41,229 nt of DNA from an uncultured Opitutia bacterium (GCA_903889525.1 CAISXT010000055.1:1-41229), one strand, 5' to 3'; counted from the stretch's first letter, positions 7,724 through 17,007 are shown. Program-made: numbers and translations. The notes: generated from the sequence alone by a model not told the origin.

Positions 7724-9034
7724 ATGTCGCACTTCCCTACTGTTCCCCCAATCGAGTTCGAAGGATCGAAGTCCAAGAACCCGTTCGCCTTTAAGCACTA
7801 CAACCCGAACGAGAAGATCGGCGGGAAGAAGATGAAGGACCACATGCGCTTTGCGGCGGCCTATTGGCACGTGATGCGCAACAGCCTTTCGGATCCTTTC
7901 GGTGCCGGCACCGCCCTGATGCCTTGGGATGATGGCTCTGACTCGCTCGATAACGCACTCCGCCGCGTGCCGGTCTTCTTCGAGTTCCTCCAGAAGTGCC
8001 AGATCGACTTCTATTGTTTCCATGACCGCGACATCGCCCCCGAAGGCAAGACCCTCGCGGAGACGCATGCCAATCTCGCTCGCGTTACCCAGGAGCTGAA
8101 GGCTTTCCAGAAGGGCACGGGCAAGCAGCTCCTCTGGGGCACCGCCTGCCTCTTCTCCCATCCGCGTTATGCTCAGGGTGCCGGCACCTCGCCGAACGCC
8201 GATGTTTTCGCCTATGGCGCCAGCCAGGTCCGTCATGCGCTTGAAGCCACTAAGGCGCTCGGCGGCGAAGGTTATGTATTCTGGGGCGGACGCGAAGGTT
8301 ACGCGACCCTGCTGAACACTAATATGAAGCGCGAGCTGGATCACCTTGCGGCGCTATTGCACCTCGCGGTCGACCACGCGAAGAAGATCGGCTTCAAGGG
8401 CCAGTTCCTCATCGAACCTAAGCCGCGCGAACCCTCGACCCACCAGTATGATTCGGATGCGGCGGCCTGCCTCAACTTCCTCCGTGAATACGGCCTCCTG
8501 AAGCACTTTAAGCTCAACCTGGAGACTAACCATGCCACCCTCGCGGGCCATACGATGGAGCATGAGATGGAAGTCGCCATCGGCTCCGACGCCCTCGGCT
8601 CAGTCGACGCCAATCGCGGCGACACGCTCCTCGGCTGGGATACGGACCAGTTCCCGACGGACCTTTACCTGACGACTAATATCATGCTGCGCATCCTCAA
8701 GATGGGCGGTTTCACGAAGGGCGGCCTTAACTTCGATGCCAAGCGTCGTCGCGAATCCCACGAGCCTGTCGATCTTTTCCACGCCCACATCGGTGGGATG
8801 GATGCGTTCGCTCGCGGCCTCAAAATCGCGCATGCCATCATCCAAGACGGCAAGATGGATAAGTTCGTCGCCAAGCGTTATTCGTCCTGGGACAGCGGCA
8901 TCGGCAAGAAGATTGAGTCCCGCAAGGTCACCCTCGCCCAGCTCGATGCTTATGCTCAAGGCGTCACGCCTCCGCGCCTCGATTCCGGCCGCCAGGAGAT
9001 GCTCGAGAATCTGATCAACGAGTACATCCGCTAA
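7724..9034 (+). CDS. xylA: xylose isomerase
   Basis: A 436-residue TIM-barrel enzyme converting D-xylose to D-xylulose with two divalent metals. Active-site motifs of the longer (class II) xylose isomerases are present: [12 protein letters not shown] (His100, Asp103), [32 protein letters not shown] (catalytic Lys), [18 protein letters not shown] and the metal site [17 protein letters not shown]. The start at 7724 gives the standard length; an upstream in-frame start would overlap panC. The leader CTCACTCCTCCCTCCAGCC has no Shine-Dalgarno. xylB begins 4 nt after the stop, so the two form an operon covering xylose entry into the pentose phosphate pathway. No xylose transporter or XylR is present here. 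Confidence 0.97.
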   Translation: MSHFPTVPPIEFEGSKSKNPFAFKHYNPNEKIGGKKMKDHMRFAAAYWHVMRNSLSDPFGAGTALMPWDDGSDSLDNALRRVPVFFEFLQKCQIDFYCFHDRDIAPEGKTLAETHANLARVTQELKAFQKGTGKQLLWGTACLFSHPRYAQGAGTSPNADVFAYGASQVRHALEATKALGGEGYVFWGGREGYATLLNTNMKRELDHLAALLHLAVDHAKKIGFKGQFLIEPKPREPSTHQYDSDAAACLNFLREYGLLKHFKLNLETNHATLAGHTMEHEMEVAIGSDALGSVDANRGDTLLGWDTDQFPTDLYLTTNIMLRILKMGGFTKGGLNFDAKRRRESHEPVDLFHAHIGGMDAFARGLKIAHAIIQDGKMDKFVAKRYSSWDSGIGKKIESRKVTLAQLDAYAQGVTPPRLDSGRQEMLENLINEYIR

Positions 9035-9038
9035 GGCC

Positions 9039-10568
9039 ATGGCGATCGTCCTTGGTCTGGACCTATCCACGCAGAGCGCGACTGCGCTCGTGCTCGATAC
9101 GGCGAAGGGGACGACGGTCGCCCGTGCCCGTGCGGCCTTCGGCACCGATTTTCCTGACCGCGGACATCCGGAAGGATTTATCCGTGGCGGGCAGGGCGGT
9201 GAAGTGCATGCGGATCCGCTCCTCTGGCTCGATGGACTAGAACTCGCTCTGGATCGGCTAGCGAAACTCACCGATCTTTCCAAGATCGAGGCAGTGGCGG
9301 TCTCCGGCCAGCAACACGGCAGTGTCTATATCGGTGCGGGTTATGAGGGTGCCTTCAGCGATGGCAATCGGGCCACGCCGCTCTCCGCGAAGATCGCCCC
9401 GGTGCTCTCTCGCCGCACCTCTCCGATCTGGATGGACTCTTCCACCTCCGCTGAGTGCACGGAAATCGCCGCTGCCCTAGGCGGCAATCAAGCGGTGTGC
9501 GACTTGACTGGCTCGGTTGCCACGCAACGTTTCACTGGACCCCAGATTCGTCGTTTCGCTAAAAACGATGCCGCGGCTTGGGCTCTGACCAAGCGCGTCC
9601 ATCTCGTCTCCTCATTCTTTGCCTCGATACTCGCGGGCAAGGATGCCGCCATTGATACCGGTGATGGTGCGGGCATGAATCTGATGGATATCCGGAAGGG
9701 CGATTGGTCACCTGCGGCGCTGGCCGCGACGGCGCCAGAACTCGCCGCCAAGCTTCCTCCCGTGCGACCTGGGTCGACAGTGGCTGGGAAAATTTCGGCT
9801 TACTTTGTCTCTCGACATGGCTTCTCGCCTCATTGTCAGGTCGTCATCGGCACGGGGGATAACCCCTCGAGCCTTGTCGGCATGGGTGCATCGAAGCCGG
9901 GCAAGGTTGTCATCAGCCTCGGCACAAGCGACACGCTTTTCGCCGCGATTGAAGGGATCCGTACCGACTCAGCTGGGCTCGGTCACGCCTTCGGTAATCC
10001 GATGGGCGGCAGCATGAGCCTCGTCTGCGTCCGTAACGGCTCGCTCGCCCGCGAAGCCATCCGTCGCGAATGTGGCTTGGGTGATTGGGTGGCGTTCTCC
10101 GCGGCCGTCGATGCGGCCCCCGCGGCCGTTTCGGCAGTGTTGCCGATGGAAGAGCCGGAGATTACGCCTCGCCGGCCAGCTGGTCGTATCGCCTTGGGTG
10201 TGCCTGCGACGAAGGGCTCGCTCCCGCGTGCGGCCGTCGAGGGCCAGGCACTCAGTCTTCGCTTGCATAGCCGCTGGGTGGGCACTCCGACGACCCAGTT
10301 ACTTTTGACGGGCGGCGCCTCCGAGAACCCCTCCGTAGCCAAGATTTTCGCCGATGTTTTTGGCGCCCCGGTGCTCCGTTTGGCGGTTTCGGACTCCGCG
10401 GCGTTAGGGGCCGCCCTCCGGGCGGCCGAAGGCGCTTGTGGGTCGAAAATGGCTGATTTGGAGAAGGTTTTCTGTGCTCCGGCCCCAGGCGTTGTTCTGC
10501 CTGATCTGGCCCTCCGGGCGGCCTACGACAAGCTCGAGGCCGAACTCGGCCAAGCCCTGTCGCGATAA
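9039..10568 (+). CDS. xylB: xylulokinase (FGGY family)
   Basis: A 509-residue sugar kinase phosphorylating D-xylulose. The N-terminal ATPase-fold phosphate-1 motif is IVLGLDLSTQSATALVLD, and AVSGQQHGSVY is the sugar-binding loop. The motif LTGSVATQRFTGPQIRRF and the C-terminal TQLLLTGGASENPSVAKIFADVF (split phosphate-2/adenosine motifs) follow. SGQQHGSVY and the RFTGPQI element resemble the eukaryote-type XYLB branch more than E. coli XylB. It starts 4 nt after xylA and is surely co-transcribed. The context supports xylulose as substrate over other FGGY sugars. Confidence 0.93.
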   Translation: MAIVLGLDLSTQSATALVLDTAKGTTVARARAAFGTDFPDRGHPEGFIRGGQGGEVHADPLLWLDGLELALDRLAKLTDLSKIEAVAVSGQQHGSVYIGAGYEGAFSDGNRATPLSAKIAPVLSRRTSPIWMDSSTSAECTEIAAALGGNQAVCDLTGSVATQRFTGPQIRRFAKNDAAAWALTKRVHLVSSFFASILAGKDAAIDTGDGAGMNLMDIRKGDWSPAALAATAPELAAKLPPVRPGSTVAGKISAYFVSRHGFSPHCQVVIGTGDNPSSLVGMGASKPGKVVISLGTSDTLFAAIEGIRTDSAGLGHAFGNPMGGSMSLVCVRNGSLAREAIRRECGLGDWVAFSAAVDAAPAAVSAVLPMEEPEITPRRPAGRIALGVPATKGSLPRAAVEGQALSLRLHSRWVGTPTTQLLLTGGASENPSVAKIFADVFGAPVLRLAVSDSAALGAALRAAEGACGSKMADLEKVFCAPAPGVVLPDLALRAAYDKLEAELGQALSR

Positions 10569-10649
10569 GCATATTTTGGGGACTGTGAGCATTGCCCACT
10601 TGAACAAAGGGGCGTGATTGGCTGACATAGAGACCTCACCCCCATCCCT

Positions 10650-11711
10650 ATGTCACAGCGCCCCGTTACCCTCTTCACCGGCCAGTGGGCCGACCTCAAA
10701 ATCGCCGAACTCCTCCCCAAGGTGAAAGCCATGGGTTACGAAGGGGTCGAACTCGCCTGTTGGGGTGATCACTTCGACGTCTCGCGTGCCGTCAACGAAA
10801 AGGGCTACGTGGAGTCCATTTGGGAATTGCTCAAGAAGCATGACCTCGGCTGCTGGGCCATTTCCGCGCACCTCGTCGGTCAGGCCACCTGCGATAATAT
10901 CGATGAACGCCATCAGTGCATTCTGCCGGCCCATGTCTGGGGTGATGGTAATCCGGAAGGCGTCCGCCAGCGTGCTTGCGCTGAGATGGCGCTGACGGCT
11001 CAGGCCGCCCGCAAGTTCTTTGATGCCGGTAAGGCCTATATGGCCAATAAGCCGAAGGGCACGGGCAAGACCGTGGTCAACGGTTTCACCGGTTCCTCGA
11101 TCTGGCACGCCATCTACGCGTTCCCGCCCACCAATCAGGCTTACCTGCAGAAGGGCTATGATGATTTCGCCAAGCGCTGGCAGCCCATCCTCGAGGTCTT
11201 CGAAAAGAACGACGTCTACTTCGGCCTCGAAGTGCACCCGACCGAAATCGCCTTCGACATCGCTTCCGCTCAGCGCGCGCTCGATGCGGTCGGTAATCAC
11301 AAGCGCTTTGGCTTCAACTACGACCCCAGCCACCTCGGCTATCAGGGCGTCGACTACGTGAAATTCATCCGCACCTTCGGCAAGCAGATCCACCACGCCC
11401 ACATGAAGGACGTCTGGTGGGGTCACGGTGATGGCACGGTCGGCGTCTTCGGCGGCCACACGGATTTCTGCGACGCCCGTCGCGCTTGGGATTTCCGCTC
11501 CGTCGGTCGCGGCGATATTCGCTTCGAGGACGTCATTGTTGCCCTCAACGATGTTGGCTACGACGGCCCGCTTTCCGTTGAGTGGGAAGATGGTCGGATG
11601 GATCGCTTCTTCGGTGCCGCTGAATCCGCTGCTTACGTCAAGAAGCTCTCCTTCCCGACCAACAAGGTCGCCTTCGACGCCGCTTTCGACAAGTCCGCGC
11701 AGGGCAAGTAA
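10650..11711 (+). CDS. sugar phosphate isomerase/epimerase-like TIM-barrel protein
   Basis: A 353-residue protein of the AP-endonuclease-2-like (xylose isomerase-like) TIM-barrel superfamily. It begins with [34 protein letters not shown]. The metal ligands of this superfamily are visible in [16 protein letters not shown] (Glu), [16 protein letters not shown] (Asp/His), IHHAHMKDV (His) and PLSVEWED (Glu). The exact substrate is unknown; relatives epimerise or isomerise keto-sugars and inositol derivatives. It lies 81 bp after xylB and 23 bp before a Gfo/Idh dehydrogenase, so it likely acts with the two dehydrogenases on an unidentified sugar. Confidence 0.82.
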   Translation: MSQRPVTLFTGQWADLKIAELLPKVKAMGYEGVELACWGDHFDVSRAVNEKGYVESIWELLKKHDLGCWAISAHLVGQATCDNIDERHQCILPAHVWGDGNPEGVRQRACAEMALTAQAARKFFDAGKAYMANKPKGTGKTVVNGFTGSSIWHAIYAFPPTNQAYLQKGYDDFAKRWQPILEVFEKNDVYFGLEVHPTEIAFDIASAQRALDAVGNHKRFGFNYDPSHLGYQGVDYVKFIRTFGKQIHHAHMKDVWWGHGDGTVGVFGGHTDFCDARRAWDFRSVGRGDIRFEDVIVALNDVGYDGPLSVEWEDGRMDRFFGAAESAAYVKKLSFPTNKVAFDAAFDKSAQGK

Positions 11712-11734
11712 TCACCGCTCACTCCACACATATC

Positions 11735-12817
11735 ATGGCAACTAAAGTAGGCGTCATCGGCGCAGGTGGCATGCTTCAATACCACGCGGCTGGCTTCAAG
11801 CAGGCGGGCGCGGAAATCATCGCGGTCGCCGATCCGGCACCCGGCGCTGCCAAGAAGGCCGCCGAAAAGCATGGCATCAAGCACTCTTACGAGTCCGTCG
11901 AAGCGATGCTCGCGGCGCACAAGGAATTGGACGCCGTGAGTGTCATTGTCCCGAACAAGTTCCACGCCTCCTTGGCGATCCAGTGCCTCGAGGCTGGTAA
12001 GCATGTATTCTGCGAGAAGCCTCCGGCGCTGAGCGCCCCCGAGGTGCTCGAAATCATTACTGCCTCCAAGAAGTCCGGTAAGCACGTGATGTTTAATTTC
12101 AATAACCGTGCCCGCCCGGAATCCCAGGCGATGATCAAGTACGTCGAGCAGGGTCAGGTCGGGAAGATCAACTCCGCTCAGGCGAAGTGGATTCGCCGCA
12201 CTGGGATTCCGGGCTTCGGTGGCTGGTTCACGACCAAGGAGCTCTCTGGCGGCGGCCCCCTCATCGACTTGCTGCACATGGTCGACCTCGCGATGTATTT
12301 GATGGGCTACCCCGAGCCAGCCCACGTGCTCGGCCAGACCTTCAATGACTTCATCCAGGACAAGGCTTTCAAGGGCCCTTGGGGCATTCCTGACCGCGTT
12401 GGCGGCGTCACGGACGTTGAGAACGCTGCGCACGGCTTCGTGACCTTCAAGACCGGCCAGGTGCTGACCCTGCAGGTCTCGTGGGCTGAGATGATCAAGC
12501 GCGAGGAAGTCTCCGTCGTCTTCCAGGGCACCAAGGCCGGCGGCAAGGTCGAGCGCCTCTTCGGCATCGATGGACTCGACAACACCGCGATTGATACCTG
12601 CGAACTCTACGTCCAGGAAAACGGCAACAGCGTGAACCGCTCCATCGTCACGCCGGCGTGCGAAGACATGGGCCGTATCGCCTCCGCCGCGAACTTCATC
12701 GAGGCCATCGAAGGCCGCGCCAAGCCTCTCAATACCCCTGAGCAGGCCTACCGCCTGATGCAGGTTATCGACGCCATCTACGCTTCGGCGAAGAGCGGCA
12801 AGCCCGTCTCCCTCTGA
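11735..12817 (+). CDS. Gfo/Idh/MocA-family oxidoreductase
   Basis: A 360-residue NAD(P)-dependent sugar or polyol dehydrogenase. The N-terminal Rossmann fold shows VGVIGAGGMLQYHAAGFKQAG. The signature catalytic Lys-Pro is in HVFCEKPPALSAPEV at ~93, and the C-terminal half has the family's alpha/beta fold with the histidine region GGGPLIDLLHMVDLAMYLMG. The leader (CTCACTCCACACATATC) lacks a Shine-Dalgarno. It is followed 15 bp later by a second dehydrogenase of the same superfamily but low similarity, which argues for two steps of one pathway (for example oxidation then reduction around the TIM-barrel epimerase). The substrate is unknown. Confidence 0.88.
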   Translation: MATKVGVIGAGGMLQYHAAGFKQAGAEIIAVADPAPGAAKKAAEKHGIKHSYESVEAMLAAHKELDAVSVIVPNKFHASLAIQCLEAGKHVFCEKPPALSAPEVLEIITASKKSGKHVMFNFNNRARPESQAMIKYVEQGQVGKINSAQAKWIRRTGIPGFGGWFTTKELSGGGPLIDLLHMVDLAMYLMGYPEPAHVLGQTFNDFIQDKAFKGPWGIPDRVGGVTDVENAAHGFVTFKTGQVLTLQVSWAEMIKREEVSVVFQGTKAGGKVERLFGIDGLDNTAIDTCELYVQENGNSVNRSIVTPACEDMGRIASAANFIEAIEGRAKPLNTPEQAYRLMQVIDAIYASAKSGKPVSL

Positions 12818-12832
12818 TCACTCTCTACTCCT

Positions 12833-14002
12833 ATGGCATCTCTTAATCGCAAACTCCGGATGGGCATGGTCGGTGGCGGTCGCGGCGCTTTCATCGGCGG
12901 CGTGCATCGCATGGCCGCGGCCCTCGACGGGAAAATCGACCTCGTGGCAGGTGCTTTCTCCTCGGATCCCGAGAAGTCCAAACTCTCCGGCCAGGACTTC
13001 AACCTCGACCCAGCGCGCGTGTACGGTTCGTACGCCGAGATGGCTAAGTCTGAGGCCAAGCGCCCGCTCGGCGATCGGATCGACTTCGTCTCCATCGTCG
13101 CCCGCAACGACCTGCATTATCCCGTGGCCAAAGCCTTCCTTGAGGCAGGCATCCATGTGATTTGTGAGAAGCCCCTCGCATTCTCCCTCGCTGAAGGGAA
13201 GAAGCTCAAGGCCGTCGTCAAGAAGAGCGGCTTGGTCTTTGCCTTGCTGCACAACTACACCGGTTATCCGATGGTCAAGGAAGCCCGTGATTTTGTGGCT
13301 GCCGGTAAGCTCGGCAAGATCAACAAGGTCCTCGTCGAATACCCGCAGGGTTACGGCATCGGTGCGTTGCAGTCGGGGAAAATCCAGAAAATCGCCAACT
13401 GGCGCATGGACCCGAACTGCTCCGGCGTCTCGAACTGCGTGGGCGATATTGGCACGCATGCCGAGAATCTCGTCCATTACGTCACTGGCCTTGAAATTAA
13501 GGAAATCGCCGCTGACCTCAGTACCTTCATTCCTGGCCGCCTGCTTGATGATGACGCCAATATGCTCGTGCGTTACAAAGGCGGCGCCAAGGGCGTCCTG
13601 CACGCCTCGCAGATTTCCACCGGTGATGAGAATAATCTCAATATCCGTGTCTACGGCACCCTCGCTTCGCTCGAGTGGCACCAGGAACATCCGAATGAGT
13701 TGATCGTGAAATACCTCGATCAGCCGCGCCAGACCCACCGTCGCGGGAACTCTTACAACGGCGACGCCTGCAAGAAGTTTAGCCGCACACCCTTTGGCCA
13801 TCCTGAGGCCTTTATCGAAGCGTTCGCGAACATCTATCGCGCTGCCGCTGAAGCCATCACTGATCGTCTTGAAGGCCGCAAGGCTCCTAAGGCTGGCTAC
13901 GACTTCCCGTCGATTGACGACGGTGTCACCGGCATGGCCTTCATCGAAGCCGCGGTGAAGTCTTCGCAGGGCAACGCCCGCTGGACTAAGCTCGCCGACT
14001 AA
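12833..14002 (+). CDS. Gfo/Idh/MocA-family oxidoreductase, long form
   Basis: A 389-residue NAD(P)-dependent dehydrogenase. The Rossmann motif is MGMVGGGRGAFIGGVHRMAA; the catalytic motif HVICEKPLAFSLAEG is at ~110, and VSNCVGDIGTHAENLVHYVTG carries the usual catalytic histidine in the second domain. The N-terminal GRGAFIGGVHR layout is typical of the longer oxidoreductases common in Planctomycetota/Verrucomicrobiota. It is the last gene of the cluster that starts at xylA; a strong terminator follows 21 nt after the stop. Its substrate is unknown, but co-transcription with a TIM-barrel isomerase and another dehydrogenase suggests carbohydrate conversion. Confidence 0.88.
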   Translation: MASLNRKLRMGMVGGGRGAFIGGVHRMAAALDGKIDLVAGAFSSDPEKSKLSGQDFNLDPARVYGSYAEMAKSEAKRPLGDRIDFVSIVARNDLHYPVAKAFLEAGIHVICEKPLAFSLAEGKKLKAVVKKSGLVFALLHNYTGYPMVKEARDFVAAGKLGKINKVLVEYPQGYGIGALQSGKIQKIANWRMDPNCSGVSNCVGDIGTHAENLVHYVTGLEIKEIAADLSTFIPGRLLDDDANMLVRYKGGAKGVLHASQISTGDENNLNIRVYGTLASLEWHQEHPNELIVKYLDQPRQTHRRGNSYNGDACKKFSRTPFGHPEAFIEAFANIYRAAAEAITDRLEGRKAPKAGYDFPSIDDGVTGMAFIEAAVKSSQGNARWTKLAD

Positions 14003-14023
14003 GGCGCCCGCCAGTCCGTTACC

Positions 14024-14056
14024 AAGGCCCCGGTTTCTGGGGCCTTTTTATTTATT
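14024..14056 (+). terminator. terminator closing the xylose/dehydrogenase cluster
   Basis: Perfect 8-bp stem AAGGCCCC / GGGGCCTT with a 7-nt loop, followed by TTTATTTATT. The T tract overlaps the end of the convergent TspO gene. Confidence 0.92.
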
Positions 14057-14521
14057 GAGCCACCAGATGCTCGCGTTGAGCACGGTGGCGAAACTGACCC
14101 AGAGTAGGTGGATGACTTGAAGCTTGGCGTGGTCGCGGTGGAGTGGCCAGAGCTGGCGAATCCAGATGACGAGCAAGATGAGATAGATGAGTACATCGAT
14201 CAGCGCGAGATCGGGTCGGTGCAGCCCGAAGAAGAGCAGGGACCAGAGCGCATTCACCGGCAGGATGATGAAGAATGTCCGGCGGGCGGCTCGGTTATCC
14301 CAGGCGGCGGAGGCGTCTAGGGCCATCCAGACATAAATCATGAGCCAGACGGGCCCGAAGACCCAGTTCGGCGGATTAAACCACGGCTTGGTCAGCCCAG
14401 CGTACCAGCCCTTGATCTCGGGCAGCGTGGCCTCGGCGCTCAGCGCCCCGATGGTCGTGCAGAGGACGGCGAGCAAGATGGCTCGCCCTATGTTTCTTGG
14501 CTGCGCTCGGGCCGGTTCCAT
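14048..14521 (-). CDS. tspO: TspO/MBR (tryptophan-rich sensory protein) family
   Basis: A 157-residue membrane protein with five predicted helices. The diagnostic stretch GWYAGLTKPWFNPPNWVFGPVWLMIY is the conserved loop of TspO/peripheral benzodiazepine receptor proteins, which bind porphyrins and cholesterol-like ligands. Other family features are LPVNALWSLLFFGLHRPDLALID and a tryptophan-rich helix 5. The start at 14521 is preferred over one 20 codons upstream because it gives the usual N-terminus length and has TTGCCT 34 nt before it with AATATT or TATTAG near -10. The gene is monocistronic, divergent from the aminotransferase gene. Confidence 0.93.
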   Translation of the reverse strand: MEPARAQPRNIGRAILLAVLCTTIGALSAEATLPEIKGWYAGLTKPWFNPPNWVFGPVWLMIYVWMALDASAAWDNRAARRTFFIILPVNALWSLLFFGLHRPDLALIDVLIYLILLVIWIRQLWPLHRDHAKLQVIHLLWVSFATVLNASIWWLNK

Positions 14522-14527
14522 GACGCT

Positions 14528-14555
14528 AATATTGGCCAGAGTTTGGCCTAGGCAA
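14528..14555 (-). promoter_or_regulatory. candidate tspO promoter
   Basis: Minus strand: TTGCCT from 14555, a 16-nt spacer, AATATT at 14533-14528, then 6 nt to the ATG. The predicted transcript would start at or next to the ATG. Confidence 0.3.
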
Positions 14556-14618
14556 GGCTGGGTGCGGAGTCCGCTTGCCATCGGCCGTCTTGCCCCTCTT
14601 TTTCAAGGCCTTACCGCC

Positions 14619-15863
14619 ATGTCCGAGTCCTACATCCAGCAGCTTTTCGCCGAACGCATCGGCGGAGCCAACTACGGCAAATCAACTGCCATTTATAAGT
14701 TCGAGAAGATCAAGCGCGCCAAGGCTGCCGCCAAGAAGGCCAAGCCGGATGTCGCCCTAATCGACCTCGGCGTCGGTGAGCCCGACGAGATGGCTTTCCC
14801 GATGGTGGTGAAGGCGCTGCAGACCGAAGTCGCCAAGCCGGAGAATCGTGGCTACGCCGATAACGGTGGCGCGGACTTCAAGCAGGCCGCGGCGCGCTAC
14901 ATGCAGAATCTCTTTGGCGTAACCGTCGATGCGGACACGGAAGTGCTCCACTCGATCGGCTCCAAGGCCGCGCTTTCGATTCTGCCGGGCTGCCTCATCA
15001 ATCCTGGTGACTATGTACTGATGACTGTGCCGGGTTACCCCGTCTTCGGTACCCACGCCAAATACTACGGCGGCCTTGTTCATAACCTGAAGCTCACTGC
15101 CGAGAACGCCTTCCTGCCGGACCTGAAGTCAATTCCCGCCGAGATCTTGGCCAAGGCCAAGGTGCTCGTCCTGAACTACCCGAATAACCCCACTGGGGCT
15201 GTCGCCACGCGCAAGTTCTTCGAGGAAGTCGTCGCGTTCGCCAAGCAGCATAACCTCGTCGTCATCCAGGATGCCGCCTACGGCTCGCTGCATTTCGGCA
15301 CGGAGCAGGTCTCTATTCTCCAGATTCCGGGTGCCAAGGATGTCGCCCTCGAACTGCACTCGCTTTCCAAGAGCCACAACATGACTGGCTGGCGCATCGG
15401 CTTCGTCGCCGGCAACGCGCTGCTCGTCCGTGCTTACGGCGACGTGAAGGATAATTCTGACTCCGGTCAGTTCCTCGGCATCCAGAAGGCCGGTGCTGCC
15501 GGACTTGATGAAGTCTCCATCCCGAAGGCCATCGCCGCCAAATACTCTCGCCGCATGGACAAGCTGGTCGGGGTGCTCGCCAAACTCGGCTTCCAGGTGC
15601 GCAAGCCCGGCGCCGGCTTCTTCCTTTACATGCCTGCCCCGAAGTCCGCCACCGGCCCGTCTGGCACGGTGAGTTTCGATTCCGGTGAAGCCTTTTCGCA
15701 ATGGATGATCACCGAGCACCTCATTTCCACCGTGCCGTGGGATGATTGTGGCTCATTCGTGCGTTTCTCCGTGACCTTCGTTTCCGATAAGGGCGAGGCA
15801 GGCGAAGCGGAAGTCATCGCCGAGGTGGAGCGTCGCCTGGCCCCTTGGAAATTCAGCTTCTGA
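14619..15863 (+). CDS. dapL: class I/II aminotransferase, probably LL-diaminopimelate aminotransferase
   Basis: A 414-residue PLP enzyme. It shows LIDLGVGEPDEMAFPMVV, RGYADNGGADFKQAAARYM, the fold-type I motif LNYPNNPTGAV and the PLP-lysine motif ELHSLSKSHNMTGWRIGFVAG. Length and the N-terminal LFAERIGGANYGKSTAIYKFEKIKRA resemble DapL, which converts tetrahydrodipicolinate to LL-diaminopimelate for lysine and peptidoglycan synthesis in Verrucomicrobiota. The PLP region is less typical of plant/Chlamydia DapL (which has a TG(F)TGTR-type sequence), so a DapL2-like or alanine/aspartate aminotransferase is an alternative. The start at 14619 avoids overlap with tspO. It is followed by a weak hairpin and tRNA-Phe. 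Confidence 0.68.
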   Translation: MSESYIQQLFAERIGGANYGKSTAIYKFEKIKRAKAAAKKAKPDVALIDLGVGEPDEMAFPMVVKALQTEVAKPENRGYADNGGADFKQAAARYMQNLFGVTVDADTEVLHSIGSKAALSILPGCLINPGDYVLMTVPGYPVFGTHAKYYGGLVHNLKLTAENAFLPDLKSIPAEILAKAKVLVLNYPNNPTGAVATRKFFEEVVAFAKQHNLVVIQDAAYGSLHFGTEQVSILQIPGAKDVALELHSLSKSHNMTGWRIGFVAGNALLVRAYGDVKDNSDSGQFLGIQKAGAAGLDEVSIPKAIAAKYSRRMDKLVGVLAKLGFQVRKPGAGFFLYMPAPKSATGPSGTVSFDSGEAFSQWMITEHLISTVPWDDCGSFVRFSVTFVSDKGEAGEAEVIAEVERRLAPWKFSF

Positions 15864-15880
15864 CCGTCTTTTTAAGCCTC

Positions 15881-15916
15881 TCTCCCTTGTCGGATTGACA
15901 GGGAAGGGGGGTTTTG
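15881..15916 (+). terminator. possible terminator after aminotransferase gene
   Basis: Imperfect stem TCCCTTGTC / GACAGGGA with one bulge, a 5-nt loop, then a G run and TTTTG. The intervening G tract makes it non-canonical. Confidence 0.4.
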
Positions 15917-15939
15917 TCCTTCTGAAAGTCCAGTTAATT

Positions 15940-16015
15940 GGCCTGATAGCTCAGTTGGTAGAGCAGACGCCTGAAGAGCGTCGTGTCGTTGGTTCGATTC
16001 CGACTCAGGCCACCA
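15940..16015 (+). tRNA. tRNA-Phe (GAA)
   Basis: Complete cloverleaf: acceptor GGCCTGA / TCAGGCC, D stem GCTC / GAGC, anticodon stem GACGC / GCGTC with loop CTGAAGA (anticodon GAA at 15973-15975), T loop TTCGATT. Discriminator A and encoded CCA at 16013-16015. Confidence 0.97.
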
Positions 16016-16022
16016 TTTAACG

Positions 16023-16061
16023 CCAGCCCATCCGCTTTAACCCGGGTGGGCTGGTCCTTTT
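16023..16061 (+). terminator. terminator after tRNA-Phe
   Basis: Perfect 8-bp stem CCAGCCCA / TGGGCTGG with a 16-nt loop, followed by TCCTTTTA. It overlaps the stop codon of the convergent minus-strand gene. Confidence 0.75.
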
Positions 16062-16812
16062 AGCGGCCGAAGATGAGGCGCCAGACCGAGAACTCGCGCC
16101 CCCGGTCGATGGTTTCGGCGGGCGGCTGCTCCCAGCCGTTAGCTATTAAGCGGAGGGCTTTGAGCTCTTCGCGGCTCTGGTCCTTCTTCGTGGTTTTCTC
16201 GGTCCATTCTGCCTGCACGACGCCGAAAGGGCTTTGGGCCGAGCGCCAGACGGTACCCTTAAATTCAATGGTTTGCTTCGGGACGATGGGGGGATCGGTA
16301 ATCGTCGAGGCTCGCATCTTCATGCGCGCGCAGCCGAATTTACGGCCGCCCGCTTCGATGACTTCCTGGGCGGGCACGTCGTCGGTAAGTTCGCTGGTGT
16401 AGCTGAGGTTCGCCCATTTCGAGACCCAGTCGATATCATCGCGGGTCATGTGGTAGGTGCCTTTGACCGGATTGGAGAAGACAATCTCATGGGAGTTCTC
16501 GATGAGGCGGCTCGCCCCGGTTCGATCCATGTCCTCGCGCAGAAGTAAACGGAGCGGAGCTTGTTCGCGAGAGCCGAGCCAACCGACGGGCTCAACGGTG
16601 AACCAGACGTGGGGCTTGCCGCCGACATCCATCCCCGTGCGGATGGAGATACTAATCTCGGATTTGGAGACCACTTTGCCGCCGATTCGATTCTCGATTT
16701 GATAGCGTGCCCAAGAGCCGGGCTTCGGCAGATTCTCCGCGAATATCTGCCACTGAGCACGGGCGGGAATGAAGCTGGCCCCGAGTAAAAGAAGGGAGAA
16801 CAGGCAACGCAT
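16060..16812 (-). CDS. secreted protein of unknown function
   Basis: A 250-residue protein. The ATG at 16812 begins a clear signal peptide (MRCLFSLLLLGASFIPARAQ); longer in-frame starts add a charged extension before it. The mature part is a soluble, beta-strand-rich sequence (WARYQIENRIGGKVVSKSEI, KPHVWFTVEPVGWLG, EFKGTVWRSAQSPFGVVQAEW) that I cannot place in a family. The early phrase PGSWARYQIE and later GTVWRSAQSPFGVV are reminiscent of uncharacterised periplasmic proteins in which a short beta domain follows the signal, but this is only an impression. Its leader lacks a Shine-Dalgarno sequence. It is convergent with tRNA-Phe, and the isoleucine leader is divergent. Confidence 0.6.
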   Translation of the reverse strand: MRCLFSLLLLGASFIPARAQWQIFAENLPKPGSWARYQIENRIGGKVVSKSEISISIRTGMDVGGKPHVWFTVEPVGWLGSREQAPLRLLLREDMDRTGASRLIENSHEIVFSNPVKGTYHMTRDDIDWVSKWANLSYTSELTDDVPAQEVIEAGGRKFGCARMKMRASTITDPPIVPKQTIEFKGTVWRSAQSPFGVVQAEWTEKTTKKDQSREELKALRLIANGWEQPPAETIDRGREFSVWRLIFGR

Positions 16813-16917
16813 GGGGGATTGTGGGGCTTTTGAGGGGGTTTTGGCGAGTCTCGACCTCTCTGGATGCCTTTGCCTTTGACTCACCCGTGGCCGTCCGTTG
16901 AAGTCGGGGTCTTCGTC

Positions 16918-17007
16918 ATGGAATCCCCGGCACAGTCTTCGACCTCCCTCCGCTCCGCGGCTGGTCGTGCCTCGATTCCGGCGATTATTACCATCATCGG
17001 GCTCTGA
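16918..17007 (+). CDS. 29-codon leader peptide with Ile-rich end, upstream of cimA
   Basis: ATG at 16918 to TGA at 17005-17007. The peptide ends S-I-P-A-I-I-T-I-I-G-L. Four of the last seven sense codons are isoleucine (16984-16989 and 16993-16998), with a fifth at 16975. It lies between the divergent secreted-protein gene and cimA, whose product feeds isoleucine synthesis. The stop codon sits in the loop of a perfect 5-bp hairpin, and two alternative stems follow. A TTGACT box (16876-16881) lies 42 nt upstream. This arrangement is that of amino-acid attenuator leader peptides; expression itself is inferred. Confidence 0.7.
   Translation: MESPAQSSTSLRSAAGRASIPAIITIIGL

Noticed and set aside
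10653-11459. Minus-strand frame of 268 codons opposite the TIM-barrel gene
   Set aside because: Shadow of a well-supported gene; GC-rich third positions keep the opposite frame open. The same holds for 11633-12433, 12818-13801, 32490-31894 and 35020-35850.
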